NCBI RefSeq assembly: GCF_000421545.1
Contig: NZ_ATXF01000008.1
Location: forward strand, 1-64,000
Source of the DNA: Agromyces italicus DSM 16388
GTDB taxonomy: Bacteria; Actinomycetota; Actinomycetes; Actinomycetales; Microbacteriaceae
Direction of reading: 5' to 3'
DNA length: 64,000 nucleotides
Shown: positions 58,919 to 64,000 of the stretch, piece after piece
Position numbering within the stretch: the stretch's first letter is position 1
Layout: every line of letters starts with the position of its first letter
Translations under genes and position numbers: made by a program
The notes under the pieces: model-generated
What the model saw: the letters and a program-made list of their open reading frames with translations, nothing else
What the model was told of the DNA's origin: nothing
The model's database searches: none

Positions 58919-60859
58919 TCAGACGGTGAGCGTGGCCACAAGCGTGATCGTGCTGCCGCGCACGGCCTGCGTGTCGGCGACCGGGTCCTGCTCGCTCACG
59001 GTGGCGAAAGCGATGAACGCCGCGGGGAAACTGTGGGTGACCTTGAATCCCGCACCCTCGAGCTGGTCGATCGCGTCCTGGAGCGGCTTGCCGACGACGT
59101 TCGGGACGGCGACCAGATCGGGCCCCTTCGACACCGTCAACTCGACCGTCGAACCGGGACGCATGGGATCGTTCAGCCATTCGGCGGTGATGACGTGGTC
59201 CTTCTCGACCTCGTTCGAGAACTTCGGGTCTTTGAACTCCACCTCGAGCCCGGCGTCCTTCAGCTTCGCCTCGGCGTCGGCGACGGGCAGGCCCTCGACC
59301 GGCGGCACAGGGCCCACCGAGACGATCAGGGTCACCTCGCCGCGTTCGGGGTAGCTCGTCGGAAGCGCTTCGCCGTCGGCGCCGAGGGCGCCGATGACGA
59401 GTCCGGGCTCGACGTCGCCCGAGAACTGTTCGATGGGGTCGAGCAGCGTGAATTCGGCGAGCTGCTCTTCGGCGGCGTCGACCGGCTCGCCGATGACGTC
59501 GGGCACCTCGAGGATGCGGGGCCCCTTGGAGACGAGGAGCGTCACCGTCGAACCGTTGCGCGCCGAGCTGCCGCCGGCCGGATCGGTGTCGATGACCGCG
59601 CCGGCGGCGATCTCGGGATCGGTACGCTTCACCTGCTTCACCTCGAAGCCGGCCTCGGTGAGGAGTTCGCGCGCCGCCTCGGGGGTCAGCGCCTCCGCAG
59701 GCGTTTCGGGGGCCGTCTGCGGAACCGTCACGTAGGCCCCGGGCCCGGCGCCGAAGTACCAGCCGGTTCCTGCCGCGAGACCGGTGACGAGGAGGACGAG
59801 CGCGAGGATCCAGTAGCCGCGGCGCTTGCGACGCGCCGCGCTCGTCGAGAGCTCGGCGGCGTCGTCGCCGTCGGTCGCCTCGGCCGTCGCAACGCCCGAG
59901 GGCACGCCGATCGCGGCCGTGCCGAGCACGCTGGTCTCGGCGGTCGCCGTGCCGAGGAGTTCACCGGCACCGGGGAGGACCATCGTCGCCTGCGTCGCGA
60001 TCGGCACGTGCGAGGAGCGCAGCGCGGGCTCGGCCTCGCGCAGCCGGTCGAGCAGTTCGCGGGCGTCGCGGGGACGTTCGTCGGGGTCGCGACGGGTCGC
60101 CCACAGCACGAGCTCGTCGAGTTCGTGCGGCACGGCCGGATTCTTCGAGCTGGGTGCCGGGACCTCGTCGTTCGCGTGCTGGTAGGCGATCGTCATCGGC
60201 GCCTCACCGACGTAGGGCTGCTCGCCGGTCAACATCTCGAACATCATGATGCCGACCGCGTAGATGTCGCTGCGCGCGTCGGCGACCCCGCGGGTCACGA
60301 GCTCGGGGGAGAGGTAGGCGATGGTGCCGAGGAGCGCCTGGCCGGTCGCGGTGTTCGCGCTGGCCGCGCGTGCGAGCCCGAAGTCGCCGAGCTTGATGCG
60401 ACCGTCGTCGGCGAGGAGCACGTTCTCGGGCTTGAGGTCTCGGTGCACGATGCCGGCCTTATGCGCCGCGGCGAGGCCCGAGAGCACCGCGTCCATGATG
60501 TCGACGGTCTGCTCGGGCGTGAGCTTCTTGTAGTCCTTCAGCAGCTCGCGCAGCGTGATGCCCGGCAGGTACTCCATGACGAGGTAGGCCATGTCGGCGT
60601 CCTGGCCCTGGTCGAAGACGTTCACGACGTTCGGATGCGCGAGTCGCGCGGCCGAACGCGCCTCTTGTACGAAGCGGGTCTTGAAGGTGTTGTCGTCGGC
60701 GAGGTGACCGTGCATGATCTTGATCGCGACCCGGCGCTCGAGACGGAGGTCGGTTGCGAGGTAGACGGTCGCCATGCCGCCGCGAGCGATCCGGGAGCGC
60801 ACCTGATAGCGGCCGTCGACGAGACGACCGATCATGGGGTCGGCGGGCGCGTTGGTCAC
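58919..60859 (-). CDS. pknL: Serine/threonine protein kinase with four PASTA domains
   Basis: The 646-residue membrane kinase has a kinase domain (about 18-275) with RIARGGMATVYLA, VAIKIM, HRDLKPENVL and DFGLARA, a juxtamembrane linker, one membrane helix (about 347-367) and four extracellular PASTA repeats that bind peptidoglycan. Its neighbours, class II DAHP synthase and a Rv2175c-like DNA-binding protein, match the mycobacterial pknL locus, so PknL rather than the dcw-linked PknB is the best name. GTG start. Confidence 0.92.
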   Translation of the reverse strand: MTNAPADPMIGRLVDGRYQVRSRIARGGMATVYLATDLRLERRVAIKIMHGHLADDNTFKTRFVQEARSAARLAHPNVVNVFDQGQDADMAYLVMEYLPGITLRELLKDYKKLTPEQTVDIMDAVLSGLAAAHKAGIVHRDLKPENVLLADDGRIKLGDFGLARAASANTATGQALLGTIAYLSPELVTRGVADARSDIYAVGIMMFEMLTGEQPYVGEAPMTIAYQHANDEVPAPSSKNPAVPHELDELVLWATRRDPDERPRDARELLDRLREAEPALRSSHVPIATQATMVLPGAGELLGTATAETSVLGTAAIGVPSGVATAEATDGDDAAELSTSAARRKRRGYWILALVLLVTGLAAGTGWYFGAGPGAYVTVPQTAPETPAEALTPEAARELLTEAGFEVKQVKRTDPEIAAGAVIDTDPAGGSSARNGSTVTLLVSKGPRILEVPDVIGEPVDAAEEQLAEFTLLDPIEQFSGDVEPGLVIGALGADGEALPTSYPERGEVTLIVSVGPVPPVEGLPVADAEAKLKDAGLEVEFKDPKFSNEVEKDHVITAEWLNDPMRPGSTVELTVSKGPDLVAVPNVVGKPLQDAIDQLEGAGFKVTHSFPAAFIAFATVSEQDPVADTQAVRGSTITLVATLTV

Positions 60860-60941
60860 CGTTCGAGTCTACGAAACGGCATATGCCGCGATCCGAACAA
60901 ACGCCGCAGGCGCGCCGATCGAAACCCCATCGTGATGAGCT

Positions 60942-62177
60942 TCAGCCGAGTTCGGCGAGCCAGGCTCTCGCCTGCGCCTCCCATTTGGCGTAGTGGTCGG
61001 GGTGCGCGCTCCGCTGCACCGACTGGGCGGCCTCGGCGAGCGACATCGATTCCCATCCGGGAATGTCGAGCAACCCCGCCGTGACACCCGGGTTGGGGTT
61101 GTCCGGGCCGCCGTAGAAGGCCGTCGCCGCCCGCGCTGGATCGAGTACCTCCTCGACGGTGCCCCAGCCCTGGCTCGGTCGCTGCTGGAAGAGGCCCTGC
61201 GAGTCGCGGTCGCCGTACCGGACGTTCTTGAGCCCGGATTCCTGGGCCGCCGCGGCGAGGGCGACGACGATCCCCGAGTCGGGCACGCCGAGTTCGCGGC
61301 CGACGTCGACGATGAGCTGCGCGTTGGCCCGCATCTCCTCGGTGAGCACGACGCTGACGGAGGCGATAGGGGCGGCGGCGGCGACCGGACGGGGGATGGT
61401 GAGTCGCCGACCGGCCACGATCGTCGCATTCGCGTCCAGTCCGTTCGCTGCGATGAGCGCGTCGACCTCGACGTCGTTGCGGGCGGCGATGTCCCACACG
61501 GTGTCGCCGTCGACGACGAGGTGCGTGTCGGCCGGGGTCGCGTCGATCGCATCGTCGGGGTCGGCGGCCTCGGCGACGGGCGACGGTTCGATGCGATCAT
61601 CGGCGTCGGGCGGCAGCACGATCGCCTCGCCGGGGAAGATGAGCGACTGGCGGCCGAGCCCGTTGACCCTGAGGAGCTCGTTCAGGGCGACGCCGTATCG
61701 TTCGGCGATGCCGCTCATCGTGTCGCCCTCGGCGACGAGGTGCTTCGCGATCGCATCCCGCGCGGGCGGAGGCGTGGCTGCCGCCCGACCGCCCGGCAGC
61801 GCGAGGCGCTGGCCGGGGAAGATCATGCTCGACCACCCGAGTCCGTTGTGGGCGAGCACCTCGGCGGTGGAGAGTCCGAATCGCTCGGCGATGCCGCTGA
61901 CCGTGTCGCCCTCGACGACGACGATCTCCTCGGGGACGGCGGCGGCGGTCGCGGAGGCCGGCGTCGTCGTCGCCCCGGTGGTCGACGACTTCGCCTTCGG
62001 CTGCCGTTTGACGGGCTGCGGTGCGGCCTCGGACGGCTGCGCGATGCCGAGGGTGACGGCCACGGCGCCGACGACCGCGAGCGGCATCATGAGCAGCCCG
62101 CGGATGCCGCGCCGGGACCCGCGGCCGTCGACGCTCCGCCGTTCGCGTTCACCGCCGTCATCGACGTCGTACGCCAT
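60942..62177 (-). CDS. Secreted cell-wall hydrolase with three LysM domains
   Basis: The 411-residue protein has a signal/membrane segment (about 25-52, ending SEA-A), three LysM domains (VVVEGDTVSGIAERFGL, HLVAEGDTMSGIAERYGV, HLVVDGDTVWDIAARNDV) and a C-terminal lysozyme-like domain with ALAAAAQESGLKNVRYGDRDSQGLFQQRPSQGWGT. Glu in QESGL is the likely catalytic residue. ATG 62177 has GAAGGGGG just upstream. Confidence 0.9.
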   Translation of the reverse strand: MAYDVDDGGERERRSVDGRGSRRGIRGLLMMPLAVVGAVAVTLGIAQPSEAAPQPVKRQPKAKSSTTGATTTPASATAAAVPEEIVVVEGDTVSGIAERFGLSTAEVLAHNGLGWSSMIFPGQRLALPGGRAAATPPPARDAIAKHLVAEGDTMSGIAERYGVALNELLRVNGLGRQSLIFPGEAIVLPPDADDRIEPSPVAEAADPDDAIDATPADTHLVVDGDTVWDIAARNDVEVDALIAANGLDANATIVAGRRLTIPRPVAAAAPIASVSVVLTEEMRANAQLIVDVGRELGVPDSGIVVALAAAAQESGLKNVRYGDRDSQGLFQQRPSQGWGTVEEVLDPARAATAFYGGPDNPNPGVTAGLLDIPGWESMSLAEAAQSVQRSAHPDHYAKWEAQARAWLAELG

Positions 62178-62372
62178 GATGCCCCCTTCGCCGGCCTGAT
62201 CGCTCCGACTCCCGTCACCGTCGCACAGGCGCCGGAGCGAGTCAAACACCCCGCCGCGAGTCCGCGGACTCGAGGTGGGCGGCGCCGCCCGAGCGGCATC
62301 CGCCGTGCGCCTCGCGACGGATGGTCCCGGCCCCGCTTTCTCGATGGCCCGGGACGTGGCAGGCTTGGTGCC

Positions 62373-62711
62373 GTGACCGATGCCGCCGAGACCACCTGGC
62401 TGACTGTTCCCGACCTCGTCGAGCTGATGGGCGAGAGCCCGAGCCGCGTTCGCCGCCTGATCGACGACCGGCATCTGCTGGCCGCGCGCGTCGACGGAGT
62501 GTTGAGGGTTCCGTCTTTGTTCCTCAAGAACGATGCGCCGATGCCCGAGATCCACGGCACCGCGATGGTGCTCGCCGATGCCGGTTTCAGCGACGGCGAA
62601 GCGCTCGAGTGGTTCCTCACCGAAGAGGACAGCCTCGGCACCACGCCGATCGATGCCCTGCGCGCCGGCCGGAAGGCCGAGGTACGCCGGATCGCCCAAG
62701 CGCTGGCCTGA
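62373..62711 (+). CDS. Rv2175c-like DNA-binding protein
   Basis: The 112-residue protein has an N-terminal winged-helix-like domain (WLTVPDLVELMGESPSRVRRLIDDRHLLAARVDGVLRVPSLFL) and a Rv2175c C-terminal domain (IHGTAMVLADAGFSDGEALEWFLTEEDSLGTTPIDALRAG). In M. tuberculosis, Rv2175c is a PknL substrate; pknL lies 1.5 kb away here. The last codons and stop are tandemly duplicated. Confidence 0.9.
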   Translation: MTDAAETTWLTVPDLVELMGESPSRVRRLIDDRHLLAARVDGVLRVPSLFLKNDAPMPEIHGTAMVLADAGFSDGEALEWFLTEEDSLGTTPIDALRAGRKAEVRRIAQALA

Positions 62712-62750
62712 GCCACGACGGATCGCCCAAGCGCTGGCCTGAGCCACGAC
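62689..62750 (+). repeat. Perfect 31-bp tandem duplication across a stop codon
   Basis: 62689-62719 is repeated exactly at 62720-62750. Each copy includes the end of the Rv2175c-like reading frame with its TGA. Only the first stop is used, so the protein is unchanged. Confidence 0.95.
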
Positions 62751-62766
62751 GGCGCCGCTGCGTCGT

Positions 62767-63879
62767 TCAGCTCGTGCGGCGGGTGACCGTCTTCGCCATC
62801 GCGGCGAGCTCGATGCGCGCCTCGTTTCCGAGCGGTGCGTCATCGAGGGCGGCGACCGCTCGTGCCGCGTTCCGGGCGATCAGCTCTTCGACCTCGTCGA
62901 CGGCCCCGCATTCGGTGATCGTGCGCTGCAGCATCCGCACCTGCTCGGCGCTCAGCGATGCGTCGCCGAGCAGTTCGTCGAGGAGTCGTCTCTGACCGGC
63001 AGCGAGTCGTTCGCGGGCGATCGCGACGAGCACCGTGCGCTTGCCCTCGCGAAGGTCGTCGCCGCTCGGCTTGCCGGTGACCTCGGGGTCGCCGAAGACG
63101 CCGAGCAGGTCGTCGCGCAGTTGATAGGCGATCCCGAGCGGCAGGCCGAAATCGCGGAGTGCGCCGAGCTGCGCCTCGTTCGCGCCGGCGAGGGAGGCGC
63201 CGATCGCCAGTGGCGCCTCGATGCTGTATTTCGCCGACTTGTAGATGATGACCCGCTCCGCACGGACGCGCTGCTCGTCGTCGGGCTGCACGAGCCAGGC
63301 GCGCTCCTCGAGGATGTCGAGGTATTGGCCCGCCGTGACCTCGGTGCGCATCCTCATGAATTCGCGCCGGGCGGCACGGGCGGAGGCGCGGTCGGCGAGT
63401 GCGTCGAGTCCCTCGTCGAGGATCTCGTCGCTCCAGCCGAGGAGGAGATCGCCGAGCAGGATCGCGGCGTCGACGCCGAAGTCGGCGGCGTCGCCGGCCC
63501 AGCCGGAATCGGCGTGAAGCCCTTCGAAGAGGCGGTGGGCCGCAGGGAGCCCGCGTCGGGTGTCGGAGCGGTCGATGAGGTCGTCATGCACGAGCGCCGC
63601 TGCGTGGAAGAGTTCGAGCGCCGCCGCGGCCGAGACGATCGGGAACCGGTCGGGGCCGGCGGCGGCTTCGAAGGGGTCGAAGCCGCGTGTGCGCACGGAT
63701 TCCCAGCCCCAGTAGCAGAAGAGCGCGCGGAACCGCTTTCCTCCGCTGAGAAAGCGCCGAGAGAAGCCGTCGAGCGGTTCGAGGTCGGCGCTGATCGAGC
63801 GGAGAATGGAGGTGCGTTCGGCGAGGAAGTCCTCGATGCGTTCGTGCACCATATCGACCAGTCGGGAGCTGTGAGCCAC
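62767..63879 (-). CDS. idsA: Polyprenyl diphosphate synthase
   Basis: The 370-residue trans-prenyltransferase has the first Asp-rich motif in LVHDDLIDRSDTRRG and the second in YQLRDDLLGVFGDPEVTGKPSGDDLREGKRT. It extends isoprenoid chains, probably to geranylgeranyl diphosphate. The locus corresponds to mycobacterial idsA2 (Rv2173). TAGGCT is six bases before GTG, a leaderless promoter. Confidence 0.92.
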   Translation of the reverse strand: MAHSSRLVDMVHERIEDFLAERTSILRSISADLEPLDGFSRRFLSGGKRFRALFCYWGWESVRTRGFDPFEAAAGPDRFPIVSAAAALELFHAAALVHDDLIDRSDTRRGLPAAHRLFEGLHADSGWAGDAADFGVDAAILLGDLLLGWSDEILDEGLDALADRASARAARREFMRMRTEVTAGQYLDILEERAWLVQPDDEQRVRAERVIIYKSAKYSIEAPLAIGASLAGANEAQLGALRDFGLPLGIAYQLRDDLLGVFGDPEVTGKPSGDDLREGKRTVLVAIARERLAAGQRRLLDELLGDASLSAEQVRMLQRTITECGAVDEVEELIARNAARAVAALDDAPLGNEARIELAAMAKTVTRRTS

Positions 63880-63908
63880 CCGCCTAGCCTACCGACGCAG
63901 CGCAGGGC

Positions 63909-63914
63909 TAGAAT
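63909..63914 (+). promoter_or_regulatory. Likely -10 box of the DUF3040 gene
   Basis: TAGAAT lies 40 bases before the ATG at 63954, with a GAGGGGAAAGAG ribosome site between. It diverges from the idsA promoter. Confidence 0.55.
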
Positions 63915-63953
63915 GGACTCGGATGCGTCGATCCCGAGCCTGAGGGGAAAGAG

Positions 63954-64000
63954 ATGCCGCTTTCAGAGCAGGAGCAACGTCTTCTCGAGGAGATGGAGCG
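63954..64000 (+). CDS. DUF3040 membrane protein (partial, 5' end)
   Basis: Only 15 codons are inside the window. MPLSEQEQRLLEEMER is the highly conserved start of DUF3040 proteins, which in actinobacteria usually lie just before mraZ and the division and cell-wall cluster. Confidence 0.85.
   Translation, partial: MPLSEQEQRLLEEME

Overview
The window is a GC-rich chromosomal segment from a Gram-positive actinobacterium, most likely Microbacteriaceae (Agromyces/Microbacterium-like). The evidence is the codon use, many GTG starts, repeated TANNNT -10 boxes about 6 nt before a start codon (leaderless transcription), and gene orders typical of the phylum. Nearly all of it is protein-coding, on both strands. 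No CRISPR array, insertion sequence, prophage or plasmid origin was seen.

Layout. 1-80: 3' end of a 5S rRNA and its terminator. 235-16940: housekeeping genes in one direction: a repeat-rich TPR-like protein, HAD phosphatase, tlyA, nadK, recN, pyrG, a NUDIX hydrolase, xerD, a ParA-like ATPase, scpA, scpB, rluB, tyrA, cmk and der. 17039-18909: a frameshifted acetyltransferase, a MarR regulator and a membrane protein. 18984: tRNA-Pro(GGG). 19230-23770: an accessory block right after the tRNA, with a decayed Fic-like tail, a berberine-bridge-type flavoprotein coupled to an SDR protein (itself preceded by a possible leader peptide), a divergent MarR regulator, a VOC protein and a FrnE-like DsbA protein.

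23925-32932: a small membrane protein; a HelD/HelR-type RNA polymerase remodeller with a copy of the rifamycin-associated element (RAE) upstream; a macrodomain protein; rlmN; molybdenum-cofactor genes; and a SoxR module in which a SoxR box separates soxR from fdxA, a flavin reductase and sodA. 33093-44108: mixed metabolic and envelope genes, including a secreted collagen-like/Hcp-like protein, two paralogous secreted lytic transglycosylases with similar 5' leaders, msrA, a LigD-type polymerase domain protein, a degenerate cytochrome P450, a small alarmone synthetase and an S4 RNA-binding protein.

44164-53473: a NUDIX protein, a CDP-alcohol phosphotransferase, the conserved garA-ftsR-MerR group, a ParA ATPase, pyruvate carboxylase, a MinD-like ATPase and peptide deformylase. 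53633-64000: the fadD, glucokinase, plsC, class II DAHP synthase, pknL, LysM-lytic, Rv2175c-like, polyprenyl synthase block, whose order recalls the mycobacterial Rv2173-Rv2187 region, ending with a DUF3040 gene that usually precedes the mraZ/dcw cluster.

The most notable items are the RAE-linked helR, the soxR/fdxA/flavin reductase/sodA array, the paired transglycosylase leaders, the Hcp-like secreted protein in a monoderm genome, the in-frame dispersed-repeat copies in scpB, and the P450-like protein lacking its ExxR glutamate. All functional calls are by recognition of sequence motifs; no database search was run.
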